Assembly: GCF_900107045.1 (NCBI RefSeq) | Contig: NZ_FNON01000004.1 | Location: forward strand, 372,001-436,000 | Direction of reading: 5' to 3' | Source of the DNA: Amycolatopsis xylanica | GTDB lineage: Bacteria; Actinomycetota; Actinomycetes; Mycobacteriales; Pseudonocardiaceae | Length of the DNA: 64,000 nt | Part shown: positions 1-9,714 of the stretch, in pieces | How positions within the stretch are numbered: the first letter of the stretch is position 1 | Layout of the letters: each line of letters begins with the position of its first letter | Program-made: the position numbers and the translations under genes | The notes under the pieces: model-generated | What the model was told of the DNA's origin: nothing | The model's database searches: none | What the model saw: the letters and a program-made list of their open reading frames with translations, nothing else

Positions 1-639
1 TACGACATCCGGTGGAATCAGGCGCCGATCGGGCCGTCGACCGGACCGGTCGATCTCGGCTGGGGCCTGCAACGCAAGGGCGACAAGGTGACGGCGTACA
101 TCCCGCTGTTCTCGGCGTCGGGCAAGGACACTTACACGAGTTCACTGAACGCCAAGCTGACCGCGACCACGACGGCGACACGGGACGGCCAAGTGCTCGG
201 AACGAGCGCTTACCCGGGCTACGCGCAGTTCACGGCGCCGGGCGCCGGTGTCTACACACTGACGACGTCCGCCACACGTGACCTGCCATGGTCGGTGCTC
301 GGAACGTCGGCCTCGGCCACCTGGACGGTGCACGACCCTGGTGCCGACGGCGCGGTCCCGCTGCTGGCCGTGCGTTACTCGGGCCCGGACGCTCGCGCGG
401 GGTGGCTGTATCCGTTGCGCCTGGAGGTACAGCGTCCGGTCGGCTCGACGGTGAAGCGGCTTGAGCTGGAAGTCTCGTACGACGAGGGCAAGACCTGGTG
501 CCGCGCCCCGATCTTCGGGTCGACCGCCGTGCTGCTGCACCCCGCCACGCCGGGTTTCGTGTCACTGCGCGCCACGGCGACCGACCAGCTCGGCAACTCG
601 GTGACCCAGACGACCATCCGCTCCTACCAGACCCGCTGA
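1..639 (+). CDS. C-terminal part of a secreted subtilase-like protein (5' end outside window)
   Basis: The reading frame is open from the first base and ends at TGA 637-639, so the true start lies upstream. The 212 visible residues are beta-rich, with repeated Thr/Ser/Tyr/Gly strands and an Ig-like motif near the end (SYDEGKTW). The same layout appears in the middle of the S53 protein that follows (SYDGKTW), so the two are paralogous in this region. In actinomycetes such domains lie C-terminal to S8 subtilase catalytic domains of large exported proteases. No catalytic residues are visible here, so the S8 assignment is by analogy. A palindromic repeat lies directly downstream. Confidence 0.6.
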   Translation, partial: YDIRWNQAPIGPSTGPVDLGWGLQRKGDKVTAYIPLFSASGKDTYTSSLNAKLTATTTATRDGQVLGTSAYPGYAQFTAPGAGVYTLTTSATRDLPWSVLGTSASATWTVHDPGADGAVPLLAVRYSGPDARAGWLYPLRLEVQRPVGSTVKRLELEVSYDEGKTWCRAPIFGSTAVLLHPATPGFVSLRATATDQLGNSVTQTTIRSYQTR

Positions 640-645
640 TCGGGA

Positions 646-691
646 GTCGTGAGTGTTCCCGACGGTTCTAACCGTCGGGAACACTCACGAC
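646..691. repeat. GTCGTGAGTGTT-type palindromic repeat, copy 1
   Basis: The left arm begins GTCGTGAGTGTT and the right arm ends AACACTCACGAC. The two form a stem of about 21 bp around a very short loop. The element lies 6 bp after the stop of the upstream protease fragment and may act as its terminator. Unlike several other copies, it does not supply the stop codon. Confidence 0.85.
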
Positions 692-843
692 CATTTCGTA
701 ACGGTGGTTACGCCCTGGTTTATGCCGGGAATTCCGTTTTCACGGCTGGGTTTCGTGTAACCGGGCGACTACGGATTGACGTGTTCGCGGCCGCCTCGCC
801 ATGGTGAGCGCTCTGGCCCCTTCGCAACGACGGAGTTGGCATC

Positions 844-3762
844 GTGAAGAAATTCGCTTCAACGGCAGCGATCCTGCTGATCGGTTCACTCGCACAAGTT
901 CCGGCGGCGACCGCCGCTCCCCCACCCACCACGCAGCCTCGACAACAGGTCTATACCTTGCCGACTGGCGATCACGTGGTGATGACCAGGACCGGGCCGC
1001 GCTTCGAGCCCGCGCCAGGGCACGACAGGATGGCCTTCATCTCCCAGGTGAACGGTCAGTACACGGTGGTACCCGCCGCCGAGCTGGGTCGTCTGTCCTC
1101 TTTGGACACCTACCGGATCGGCCAGGCGGAGCCAAGACCGCCGCAGGCGGAAAGCCAAATGTCCCTGCTGCGCATCAACGCGATCACCCATGGCGGCAAA
1201 AAGGCGCCCGCCTCCGAGGTCATCGTCGTCAACACCGACAACCCCGCCGCCGCGGCGCTGGACGCCATCATGATCAACGGCGAGGCCCGCTTCCAGGTGC
1301 CGAACGGCCACTACAGCGTCGCCGTGGCGGCCTATCAGGTCGAAGACGCCGATCATGGCAAAGAGACCGAATTCCTCACCCAGACCGATGTGACGGTGTC
1401 CAATGGCGGCGCGACCGTCACACTCGACGGCCGTCGCGCGCACCCGGTCTCCTTCCAAACCCCGCTGCCGAGCGAGTTCGACGCGGCGACGATCGCGTGG
1501 ACGCGCGGATCGGCGACCAAGGCGGCGTCACTGCAGATGGGCGCCTTGTCGGACACCAAGTTCTACGTCAGCGACGCGCCCAAGGCGAAGACCGGCGTGC
1601 TGAGCTTCTCCGTGACCGCCAGGCAGCTATCACCCGCGTCGGCGGCGACGCCGTACAGCTACTTCATCGGCATCCCCACGGTCGATCACATCCCAGTCAA
1701 TCAGGCATACCGGATCGACCCGGCCAACCTGTCCACAGTGGACTCGACGTACACCACCGACCTGCCTGGCCAGCCGGTGCGCGCTTACGACTTCTGGGAC
1801 ATCCCGCACCCGTCGGTGAGGAACCCGCCGATGTCGAGCCTGCCGGGCGTCGTGGCACAAGCGCCTTCCTCGGAACGGCACTACCTCAGTGTCGCGCCCG
1901 GCATGTACTACGGCGGCGTGATGAACCCCAACGGCGAGCTGGGCGGCACACTGGAGCGCCTGCTGATCCCCAAGGCGGGCGAACATCGCACGCTCAGCTG
2001 GCGCGGCGGGCTGACCGTGCCCGCACCGTCCACTTACGACGGACCTTGTTTCCTGTGCCGCGAGGGTGACGTGCTGCACGGCGTCGGCATGATGGACACC
2101 GACGCCTCCGGTGACGTCGGTCAGTGGACCGATGGCACCACCACCATCACCCAGGACGGCACGCAGATCTACGAGAACACCACCATGGGCGTCGAATTCA
2201 CCCAGGATCTCGCGTCAGGAAAGCATCGCTACCAGTACACAATGGACACTTCGCACGACGGCGAGGGCACCAACCTGTCCACGCACTCGCGGATCAGCTG
2301 GGGTTTCGACTCCGCGACCGGGTTCAGCCCGGCGCCGATCCTCTACGCCAGTGCCGCGTTCAACGCCAACGCCCACAACTCGGTCGCACCCGGTGAGGCG
2401 TCGCTGTCACTGACCGCGCGACACCAGGCGGGTTCGCCTGACAGCCCGCTCAAGAAGGTGGCCATCTCCATCTCCTACGATGGCAAGACCTGGATCCCCA
2501 CCACCACGTCGATCCAGGACGCCACCCACGCCAAGGGCACCTGGACGGTGCCTGCGGACATCAAGCCAGGCTACCTCTCGGTCCGCATCGAAGCCGAGGA
2601 CGCCCAAGGCTCCACACTGGACGAAGCCGTCGAGCACGCCGCGCTGGTGAACGCACCGGACGGTCTCGACTACCCGCAGACCCCGCCTCCGACGGCACCC
2701 GGCGCGAAGGCGGCCTGCGCCGACGCCCCGGCAGGGCACGCGCAGTGCTTCGCCATCAAGGCGCCGCGGACCGCGCGCAAGGCAGGGCAGCTGCCCGACG
2801 GTCTCGCACGCACCGACCTGGTCTCGGCGTACAAGCTGCCGCAGACCGGCGGCGCCGGGCGGACGGTCGCCGTCGTCGCCGCCTTCGACGACCCGACCGC
2901 GGAAGCCGATCTCGCGGAGTACCGCAAGACCTACGGCCTGCCGCCGTGCACCACCGAGAACGGCTGCTTCAAGAAGGTCAACGGGGCTGGCAAACCCGCG
3001 CCACTGCCCGGGTCGGACGAGGGCTGGAGTTCGGAGATGGCGCTCGACATCGAGATGGTGTCGGCGATCTGCCCCGACTGCAAGATCCTGCTGGTCGAAG
3101 CGGACGACGACACCGCCGCGGCGCTCGCGGCCGCGGAACGCACCGCGACGAACTCCGGCGCGGTGGCCGTGTCCAACAGCTGGGGAGGCACCGAGGACAG
3201 CACGGCTCCGTACTACGCACCGGCGTTCAGTCACCCGGGCGTCGCGGTGACGGCGTCCTCGGGCAACCGCGGTTTCCGGCAGGCCATGTGGCCCGCCTCC
3301 CTGTCGGAGGTGATTGCGGTCGGCGGCACCACGCTTTCCAAGGACACGAACGCGCGTGGCTGGACGGAGTCGGCGTGGGCGAAGGGCAGCTCGGGCTGCT
3401 CCGGCTACTCACGCAAACCCGCCTGGCAGAAGGACACGCATTGCCGGATGCGCACCGCCTCGGACATCGCGGCGGTCGGCGACCCGGCGACCGGGGTGGC
3501 CGTCTACGACCAGGGCGAGTGGTCGGTGTTCGGCGGCACGAGCGTGGCGGCGCCGATCATCGCCTCGATGATCGCGCTGGCCGGGAACTCCGCCGCCATG
3601 ACGAACGCGAGGCGCATCTACTCGCGCTCGTCGGCGCTGTTCGACGTGACCACCGGCAGCAACGCGAACTGGGACTGCGGCGGCGACTACCTCTGCAACG
3701 CTCGTAAGGGTTACGACGCCCCGACGGGCATGGGTACTCCGAACGGTCTCGGCGCGCTCTAG
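844..3762 (+). CDS. Secreted S53 (sedolisin/kumamolisin-type) serine-carboxyl peptidase with large N-terminal shell
   Basis: GTG start after a GGAG-type SD at about 831; 972 residues. A signal peptide (KK, hydrophobic core, Ala-rich cleavage region) covers about residues 1-26. Residues 30-600 resemble the N-terminal prodomain and C-terminal beta domains of actinomycete S8 subtilases and are paralogous to the fragment at 1-639, but no S8 triad is visible. Residues about 650-972 form an S53 catalytic domain: E731 and D735 in EMALD, oxyanion Asp D785 in SWGGTED, and Ser900 in GGTSVAAP. The C-terminal GYDAPTGMGTPNG matches the S53 calcium-binding end. It is probably an exported endopeptidase. The placement of the S53 domain after an S8-like shell is unusual. 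Confidence 0.88.
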   Translation: MKKFASTAAILLIGSLAQVPAATAAPPPTTQPRQQVYTLPTGDHVVMTRTGPRFEPAPGHDRMAFISQVNGQYTVVPAAELGRLSSLDTYRIGQAEPRPPQAESQMSLLRINAITHGGKKAPASEVIVVNTDNPAAAALDAIMINGEARFQVPNGHYSVAVAAYQVEDADHGKETEFLTQTDVTVSNGGATVTLDGRRAHPVSFQTPLPSEFDAATIAWTRGSATKAASLQMGALSDTKFYVSDAPKAKTGVLSFSVTARQLSPASAATPYSYFIGIPTVDHIPVNQAYRIDPANLSTVDSTYTTDLPGQPVRAYDFWDIPHPSVRNPPMSSLPGVVAQAPSSERHYLSVAPGMYYGGVMNPNGELGGTLERLLIPKAGEHRTLSWRGGLTVPAPSTYDGPCFLCREGDVLHGVGMMDTDASGDVGQWTDGTTTITQDGTQIYENTTMGVEFTQDLASGKHRYQYTMDTSHDGEGTNLSTHSRISWGFDSATGFSPAPILYASAAFNANAHNSVAPGEASLSLTARHQAGSPDSPLKKVAISISYDGKTWIPTTTSIQDATHAKGTWTVPADIKPGYLSVRIEAEDAQGSTLDEAVEHAALVNAPDGLDYPQTPPPTAPGAKAACADAPAGHAQCFAIKAPRTARKAGQLPDGLARTDLVSAYKLPQTGGAGRTVAVVAAFDDPTAEADLAEYRKTYGLPPCTTENGCFKKVNGAGKPAPLPGSDEGWSSEMALDIEMVSAICPDCKILLVEADDDTAAALAAAERTATNSGAVAVSNSWGGTEDSTAPYYAPAFSHPGVAVTASSGNRGFRQAMWPASLSEVIAVGGTTLSKDTNARGWTESAWAKGSSGCSGYSRKPAWQKDTHCRMRTASDIAAVGDPATGVAVYDQGEWSVFGGTSVAAPIIASMIALAGNSAAMTNARRIYSRSSALFDVTTGSNANWDCGGDYLCNARKGYDAPTGMGTPNGLGAL

Positions 3763-3835
3763 CGAGGCCCGGTCCCTGGGTGTGTACCGCACCCGGGGAC
3801 CGGTAAACTCGGCCGCCGATTCTGGGGAGAAAACC

Positions 3836-4690
3836 GTGGCAGAAACACCGAACGTCGACGCTTCCAATTCTGATCAGCTCGCCATGTGGGACGGCGGCAG
3901 CGGGACCTTCTGGACCGCGCGCGCCGACCGGTTCAACGAGGGCATGGCCGGTTACCACGGCACGCTCGTGAAAGCGGCCGGGTTCCAGCCGGACTCGCGG
4001 GTGCTGGACGTCGGCTGCGGCAGCGGCCAGCTCACGCGCGACGCCGCCCGCGCCGCGTACGACGGTTCGGCGGTCGGCGTCGACCTGTCGAAGGCGCAGC
4101 TCGAGCTCGCGCGCGCACTGGCCATCGGGGAGCAGCTGCCCAACGCGACGTTCCTGCAGGTGGACGCCCAGGTCCACGACTTCGGCGAGGCACGCTTCGA
4201 CATCGCGGTCAGCAGGCACGGCACGATGTTCTTCGGCGACCGGCGTGCCGCGTTCTCGAACATCGCACGTGCGATCAAGCCCGGTGGCCGGTTCGTGCAG
4301 CTGACCTGGCAGCCGGTCGACCGCAACGAGGGCCTCACCACGTTCCGCACGATCGCGGCAGGCGGCAAGGCGGTGCCGCCGCCACCCGCCGAGGCCCCGA
4401 CGCCGTTCTCGCTGAGCGATCCCGACCGGGTGCGCGCGCTGATGAGCGAGGCGGGCTTCGTCGACATCGAGCTGACCGGGCTGACCGTTCCCATGTACTA
4501 CGGCAGCGACGTCGACGACGCGTACGACTTCATCGCCGACGGCTTCAGCTACGAGAAGCTGGACGACGACGTACGGGACAGCGCGATCGACGCGCTCCGG
4601 GCCGACATCGCCGCTCACCTCACCGAGGAGGGCGTCTTCTACAACGCGGCGCACTGGCTCATCGAGGCCCGGCGCTCGCCCGTTCGGTGA
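3836..4690 (+). CDS. Class I SAM-dependent methyltransferase
   Basis: GTG start at 3836, 5 bp after GGGGAGA; an upstream in-frame start at 3782 lacks an SD. 284 residues. Motif I is VLDVGCGSGQ at residues 56-65, followed by VGVDLS (motif II) and a Rossmann-like methyltransferase fold; GGRFVQLTWQ is the post-motif strand. The layout resembles UbiE/type 11 small-molecule methyltransferases. The substrate cannot be read from sequence and no biosynthetic neighbour suggests one. Its 3' end overlaps the convergent DUF4436 gene by 32 bp, so the two messages are antisense at their ends. Confidence 0.85.
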   Translation: MAETPNVDASNSDQLAMWDGGSGTFWTARADRFNEGMAGYHGTLVKAAGFQPDSRVLDVGCGSGQLTRDAARAAYDGSAVGVDLSKAQLELARALAIGEQLPNATFLQVDAQVHDFGEARFDIAVSRHGTMFFGDRRAAFSNIARAIKPGGRFVQLTWQPVDRNEGLTTFRTIAAGGKAVPPPPAEAPTPFSLSDPDRVRALMSEAGFVDIELTGLTVPMYYGSDVDDAYDFIADGFSYEKLDDDVRDSAIDALRADIAAHLTEEGVFYNAAHWLIEARRSPVR

Positions 4691-5498
4691 TGGCCCCGGC
4701 GACGACCGCGACCACCACGCTCACCGCGATGACGGCTTCGGCCCAGTAGAAGGCCGTGTAGTCGAGCAGCGAGCCGATCGGCGGCGCGCCCGGCGCGATG
4801 TTGCGGAAGCCCGCGAGCGCGAACAGCGTCGCCGCCATGAAGCCGAACGCGGGCCAGATCAGCCCGCGGCGGCGGGTGACCAGGTGTTTCGCGCCGAGCA
4901 GGACCGCGATCGCGAGGCCCCACATGGTGATCATCATGAACACGGCGAACACCAGCACGCCCGCCGACCGGCTGAACCGGACCTCCGCGCCGCCCACCCC
5001 GTTCGCCACCTGATAGGACCGCACGGACAGCCCGAACAGGCTGTCCACCTTGTCCAGTGTGAACAGCACCGGCACCGACTCGCCGTCGACCTCCGCGGCG
5101 AACTGGATCTTGACGTCGTAGCTGTCGAACGGGTAGTCGGTCACGGTGCCGCCGGACAGCGCGATCGGCAGGTCGGTGCTCGAGATCCGCTGATGCGCCG
5201 GATAAACGTGGTCGCCGCGCAGGCTGGACGAGTTCAGCAGGTGCAGGTCGGCCGCAGGCGCGGCGCCGTCGTCCTCGCCGAACCTGCCGAGCGGGACGGC
5301 CAGCACCCGCAGCACCGCCTCGCGCCCGGCCGCGTCGATGCGCTGGACCGAGGCGAACACATCGATGCGGTCCGGCGCCTCGGTGCCCGCCGCGTGCCAG
5401 GTGTCCCCCGCCGTCCGGTCGGCGGCGTGCAGCCACAGGCCGAGCCCCGCCGCGACCACGACCAGCAGCGGGATCAGCAGGAACCTGAGCTTCGACAT
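4659..5498 (-). CDS. DUF4436 family membrane protein
   Basis: 279 residues. An N-terminal transmembrane anchor (about residues 5-25) is followed by an extracellular beta domain with the family-like YPFDSYDVKIQF segment. Three to four hydrophobic helices follow in the C-terminal third (about 180-270). This one-plus-three/four helix layout is typical of DUF4436 proteins in actinomycetes. No biochemical role is established for the family. It converges with the methyltransferase gene at its 3' end and is not clearly in an operon with the diguanylate cyclase, which also lies on the minus strand upstream. Confidence 0.75.
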   Translation of the reverse strand: MSKLRFLLIPLLVVVAAGLGLWLHAADRTAGDTWHAAGTEAPDRIDVFASVQRIDAAGREAVLRVLAVPLGRFGEDDGAAPAADLHLLNSSSLRGDHVYPAHQRISSTDLPIALSGGTVTDYPFDSYDVKIQFAAEVDGESVPVLFTLDKVDSLFGLSVRSYQVANGVGGAEVRFSRSAGVLVFAVFMMITMWGLAIAVLLGAKHLVTRRRGLIWPAFGFMAATLFALAGFRNIAPGAPPIGSLLDYTAFYWAEAVIAVSVVVAVVAGAITERASAGPR

Positions 5499-5548
5499 GG
5501 CGGAGATCGTGTCAGCGAATGTCCGCGCACGCTGGGTTTGTCACGCTG

Positions 5549-6832
5549 TCAGGTGAGGCTGACGACCCTGTTACGCCCCAAGCTCTTCGCTTGATAGAGC
5601 GCTTCGTCGGCGGCTTGGAGCAGGCGTTCGACGGCCGCGCCCGCGTCCGGGTACATCGCGACGCCGATGGACGCCGACAGATCGTCGATCACGGTCGCGG
5701 TGGTCGCCACGGTGAGCACCTCGATCGACGCGCGGACGCGCTCGGCGACCGTGATGACGTCCGTGCGCGTGACGTCGGGCAGCAGCACGACGAACTCCTC
5801 GCCGCCGAAGCGGCCGACGGAGTCGTAGTCGCGGACCGAATCGGTGATCGCGGTGGCGACCGCCTTGAGCACCGCGTCGCCCGCGAGGTGGCCGTGGGTG
5901 TCGTTGATGCGCTTGAAGTGGTCGAGGTCGATCATCAGCACGCCGAAGCAGGCGTCGGGGGTGCGCTCGACCCTGGCGAGCTCGCGGGTGGCGAGGTTGT
6001 GCCAGCCCGCGGTGTTGAACAGCCCGGTCTTCTCGTCCGTGGTGGCGGCGACCTCGAGCTGCTTGACCAGGACACCGCGATGCAGGAACAGCAGCGGCGG
6101 CACCACCAGCACCGCGAGCGCGGGCAGCGTGGCCAGCGCGAGCGCGGTGAGGACGCCGAGGCACAGCGTCGACGCTTCGAGCGCGTTGTCGGCCCAGCCG
6201 CCGAAAAGTGCTTGCACCGTGCGCTTTTCGACGGTCAGCCCGGGCAGCGCGACCAGCGCGCCGACCGCGAAGTAGACGACGCCGGCGAGCACGACCGCCA
6301 CCACACCGCGCCAGCCCGCGTCGAGGACGGCGCCCATGGCCGGGACACCCGCGAGCACGAGCACGGCCGAGGCGGCGTGACAGGTGAGCGTCACGAGGCT
6401 GGCGTTGAACACGGTGCGGAACGGCGGCACCCGGCGCAACCGGTACCAGCTGCGGACGGCCAGGTGCAGGTACAGCACCGCGACCAGTGCGGCGACGAGC
6501 GCGGCCGGCAGGAGCAGCACGCCCGCGAAGGTCCAGACCGAGGTCATGTTGATGTGCGGGGTGGTGTTGACGCGCCTGCGCACGCGCTCGACCTGACGGC
6601 CGAGCTCGGCCTGCAGTATCCCCATCCCGGCGAGCGTGGCCAGCACCACCAGGTCACGGGCCGTCGGCACGGTGGTGACGGCGGCGCGCACCGTCAGCAC
6701 GACGGCGGCGGCTTCGGCGAGCAGGCAATAGCCGACCAGGCCGCGGCGTTGCTGCCAAAGTGCCCATCGACCTGGGAAAAGCACGTCACGGATGTGCGCG
6801 GGGGCTCTGCCTGCCGCACCATCGTCGGTCAT
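5549..6832 (-). CDS. Membrane-bound GGDEF diguanylate cyclase
   Basis: 427 residues from ATG 6832; an in-frame GTG at 6937, 4 bp after the MFS stop, would add 35 residues of poor-quality sequence. The N-terminal half has about six or seven hydrophobic helices. The C-terminal half is a GGDEF domain with the active-site variant GGEEF at residues 343-347 and an intact RxxD inhibitory site (RDYD, 334-337) five residues earlier. Both support active, product-inhibited synthesis of cyclic di-GMP from two GTP at the membrane. No EAL or PAS domain is visible. It follows the MFS gene on the same strand and may be cotranscribed with it. Confidence 0.9.
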   Translation of the reverse strand: MTDDGAAGRAPAHIRDVLFPGRWALWQQRRGLVGYCLLAEAAAVVLTVRAAVTTVPTARDLVVLATLAGMGILQAELGRQVERVRRRVNTTPHINMTSVWTFAGVLLLPAALVAALVAVLYLHLAVRSWYRLRRVPPFRTVFNASLVTLTCHAASAVLVLAGVPAMGAVLDAGWRGVVAVVLAGVVYFAVGALVALPGLTVEKRTVQALFGGWADNALEASTLCLGVLTALALATLPALAVLVVPPLLFLHRGVLVKQLEVAATTDEKTGLFNTAGWHNLATRELARVERTPDACFGVLMIDLDHFKRINDTHGHLAGDAVLKAVATAITDSVRDYDSVGRFGGEEFVVLLPDVTRTDVITVAERVRASIEVLTVATTATVIDDLSASIGVAMYPDAGAAVERLLQAADEALYQAKSLGRNRVVSLT

Positions 6833-6941
6833 ACTCAGGGTAGGTCCACCCGCCTTTCCAAGGTGCCGTCCACCACCAGTGTCCACCCAAGCAGCGCTGG
6901 AGCAGTGGAGGGAGGCCGCCATGAGCAACCGCGACACGTGA

Positions 6942-8138
6942 TCAGCCCCGGCGGGCCCGGCTCCACCCCACCGCGATCGGCACGGCCACGACCGCTCCGG
7001 CGGCGCCTGCCAGCGCGACGGCCGGGGCCGGGCCGAGCTGATCGGCGAGCAGCCCGGCGCCGAGCGCGCCCAAGCCCTGCACAGTGATCAGCCCCGACGA
7101 CAGCAACCCGGCACCCTGCGCCCGTCGTTCGTCCGGCAGCCGCCGCACGAACGACGCGGTGCCCTGGATGTTGTACGCGGTCGCGAACAGCCCCGAGCAG
7201 GCGAACAACAGCATCGAGACCGCCAGCCCCGGTGCCAGCAGGCAGAAGACCAGCGGAACACCGGCCAGGACGCCGAGCACCCCGATCACCCGGACTTGCG
7301 TGCTTTCCGGCACCCACTTCCCGAAGACGATCCCGCCGATCACACTGCCGATCGGATCGCTCGCCATGATCAGCCCGACGGCGACCGGGCCCATGTCGCC
7401 CGCGTACGGGGCGGCGAGCGCTTCGGGGACCACGTAAAACCCTGCCAGCCAACACAATCCGAGCAAGACCCGGAGCGCCGGGTCACGCCACACGATTTGG
7501 GCTCCGACCGCTGAGGAGGCCCAGAACGACATGCGTGTCTCGGTGCTTGCGGGGGCTGGTCGTTGTTTGACACCACGCTGGAGAAGCAGTGCCGAGGCCA
7601 GGAACGTCCCGGCGTCGAGCGCGAGCGCGACCGGCGGGTTGATCGCGGCGATCAGCGCTCCCCCGCCCGCGAACCCGGCGAGCTGCGCGGCTTGGCTGGT
7701 GATGTTCCGGATCGCCATGCCCGCGGTGTACTTCTCGCCGTCGAGCACGTCCGGCAGCAAGGCCTGCTGGGCTGCTTTGAAAGGGCCGTTGAGAAAGGTC
7801 GTGACGGCTACGAGCGCGCAGAGCACGGCCAGTGGCATGCCCGGCAGTGCCATCAGGCCGAGTAGGACGGCGCGGGCGAGGTCGGCCGCGACCATGACTT
7901 CGCGGCGTGGATACCGGTCGCCGAGGCCGCCCAGGAGGATCCCGCCCGCGAGCGCGGGGACGAAGGTGAGCGCGTAGGTCAGGCCGGTGAGGAAGGCGGA
8001 CTCGGTGCGCTGGAACACGAGCACGGACAACGCGACCCTGGCGAGCTGGTCACCGGCGATGGAGCAGAGCTCGGCGAGCCACATGGCGCGGAACTCGCGC
8101 ACGGCCAGTACGTTTTTGAACCGCACTCGCTCCGCCAT
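6942..8138 (-). CDS. MFS transporter (drug-exporter type)
   Basis: 398 residues with about 12 hydrophobic helices across the whole length. The loop GDRYPRREVMVAADL after helices 2-3 matches the MFS motif A region (G-x-x-x-D-R-x-x-R-R). It resembles the enterobactin-exporter/MFS_3-like group common in actinomycetes. ATG at 8138 is preceded by GAGAGGAGCG, a good SD. Substrate unknown. It is the first gene of a possible two-gene unit with the diguanylate cyclase. Its promoter region abuts the left inverted repeat of the HNH element. Confidence 0.85.
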   Translation of the reverse strand: MAERVRFKNVLAVREFRAMWLAELCSIAGDQLARVALSVLVFQRTESAFLTGLTYALTFVPALAGGILLGGLGDRYPRREVMVAADLARAVLLGLMALPGMPLAVLCALVAVTTFLNGPFKAAQQALLPDVLDGEKYTAGMAIRNITSQAAQLAGFAGGGALIAAINPPVALALDAGTFLASALLLQRGVKQRPAPASTETRMSFWASSAVGAQIVWRDPALRVLLGLCWLAGFYVVPEALAAPYAGDMGPVAVGLIMASDPIGSVIGGIVFGKWVPESTQVRVIGVLGVLAGVPLVFCLLAPGLAVSMLLFACSGLFATAYNIQGTASFVRRLPDERRAQGAGLLSSGLITVQGLGALGAGLLADQLGPAPAVALAGAAGAVVAVPIAVGWSRARRG

Positions 8139-8184
8139 GATCGCTCCTCTCGCCTGAGCGTAAGGGTTCGGAGGGGAAAGCGAC

Positions 8185-8345
8185 GTTTTGCGGGGTCGGA
8201 TCTAAAGACATCCCGTATGGACATTTCCGCTCCGGGGTCGGGTGGTGTTTGTGGTCGCTGCGGAAATATCCATACGGACCGGGGCACGGTGGTCAGATTT
8301 CGTTGTGGCTCACCGGAAACCCCGGCTGGTACTTGCTGCCCGCTT
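8185..8345 (+). repeat. Left inverted repeat of the HNH element
   Basis: Bases from about 8185 match the reverse complement of 9715-9889 with scattered mismatches and small gaps. The best block covers 8197-8313 and includes CATCCCGTATGGACATTTCC and GCGGAAATATCCATACGG. These two sub-blocks are also near-complements of each other, so the repeat can itself fold into a hairpin (CCGTATGGA...TCCATACGG). Confidence 0.8.
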
Positions 8346-8383
8346 AGGTATGGGGTCGACCAGCCCGGTATGTCCAGTGGCAT

Positions 8384-9676
8384 ATGACTCTGGACACTGG
8401 TAGTGTGGAATGCATGATCAGCACCGAAAGTCCTGACACCGCAGCACCACCGCAGTGGTGGCGCTGCGACAAAGACACGCTGCTGCTCGCCTACGTCGCC
8501 CGCGAACGAGAAAAACGACGCCTGGAGGCCGAGCAGGGACAAATCCTGGCCGAGATCGAATCCCGCGGCGTGAAGGACGTGACCGGCTACGCCACGGTGC
8601 CGGGGATGCTGGTGGACTGGGTGCAGATCAAACACTCCGAAGCCAAAGCCCGCGTCGACCGAGCCCGCGCACTCAACCCACGCCAAGACGGCGGCACCCG
8701 GATTCCCGCACTCGCACCACATGCCGCCGCAGCAGCACTGGCCGGTGATCTCGGCGCGGCGCAGCTGGATCCGATCATCGCCGCCCTCGGCGCACTCCCA
8801 CCCACAGTCTCAGCCGAAGACCGCGAGACCGGTGAGCAGATCCTGGTCAACCTCGCCCGCACCGCCGGACCCCGCCAGATCAGCCACGCGGCGAAAAACC
8901 TGCGCGACCGGCTCGACCCGGACGGGCGAGAGCCGAAAGATCCCGATCCGTCCGAGCCGCGTCATGAACTCGGGTTCGTGACCCACCGCGACGGCACCCA
9001 CGGCATAAAAATCAAAACCGATGCGGAAACCATCGCCCGACTCAAAGCGACCCTGGATCCACTCGCCAAACCTCGCCCGGCATCCGAGGAAGAAGGCCGC
9101 GATACCCGCTCCCAATGGGAACGGCTCGGGGACGCGTTCGCCCACTTCGTCCGCATCGGCATGGGCAACCCTGATATCCCGACTCAGGCCGGGGACAGTG
9201 TGCATGTCGTTGTTACCGTCGGCCTCGACGAACTCAAGACCGGCATCGGGCGAGCGTGCCTGGACTTGGTCGGAGACATCAGCGCCACCGACGCACGCCT
9301 GCTCGCCTGCGACTGCAAAGTCATCCCCGTCACCCTCGGCTCCCACGGCGAACCGCTCGATGTCGGCCGCGCGCAACGCCTCGCCACACCCGCGCAGCGG
9401 CGGGCGCTGGCGATCCGGGATGGCGGCTGCGCGTTCCCTGGCTGTGATGCGCCGCCGCAGCAATGCACGGCTCACCATATTGTTTTCTGGGCTCATCACG
9501 GGGAAACCCGCATCGATAATCTCGTGCTGCTCTGCGGTCGGCACCACCGGCTGATCCACAACAGTGACTGGGAGGTGCGGATCGCCAGCGACGGGTATCC
9601 CGAGTTCATTCCACCGGCGTTCATCGACCCCGCACGTGCACCCCGCCGCAACACCATGCACACCACCCGAATCTGA
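8384..9676 (+). CDS. DUF222 domain HNH endonuclease (REP13E12-like)
   Basis: 430 residues from ATG 8384; ATG 8414 is an alternative and neither has a clear SD. The N-terminal two thirds is the helical DUF222 region, with charged helices (REREKRRLEAEQGQILAEIE) and the segment SQWERLGDAFAHFVR. The C-terminal HNH domain (about 349-400) has C349 and C354 as a CxxxxC pair, the AHH box at 363-365, the central Asn in RIDNLVLLC, and HHRLIH as the final His motif. It is a predicted metal-dependent DNA endonuclease. Members of this family occur in many copies in actinobacterial genomes and their cellular role is unsettled. The flanking inverted repeats suggest it is part of a mobile unit. Confidence 0.9.
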   Translation: MTLDTGSVECMISTESPDTAAPPQWWRCDKDTLLLAYVAREREKRRLEAEQGQILAEIESRGVKDVTGYATVPGMLVDWVQIKHSEAKARVDRARALNPRQDGGTRIPALAPHAAAAALAGDLGAAQLDPIIAALGALPPTVSAEDRETGEQILVNLARTAGPRQISHAAKNLRDRLDPDGREPKDPDPSEPRHELGFVTHRDGTHGIKIKTDAETIARLKATLDPLAKPRPASEEEGRDTRSQWERLGDAFAHFVRIGMGNPDIPTQAGDSVHVVVTVGLDELKTGIGRACLDLVGDISATDARLLACDCKVIPVTLGSHGEPLDVGRAQRLATPAQRRALAIRDGGCAFPGCDAPPQQCTAHHIVFWAHHGETRIDNLVLLCGRHHRLIHNSDWEVRIASDGYPEFIPPAFIDPARAPRRNTMHTTRI

Positions 9677-9714
9677 ATCGACCGATCGGTTGTGCGGCAC
9701 ATCAACCTAGACTG

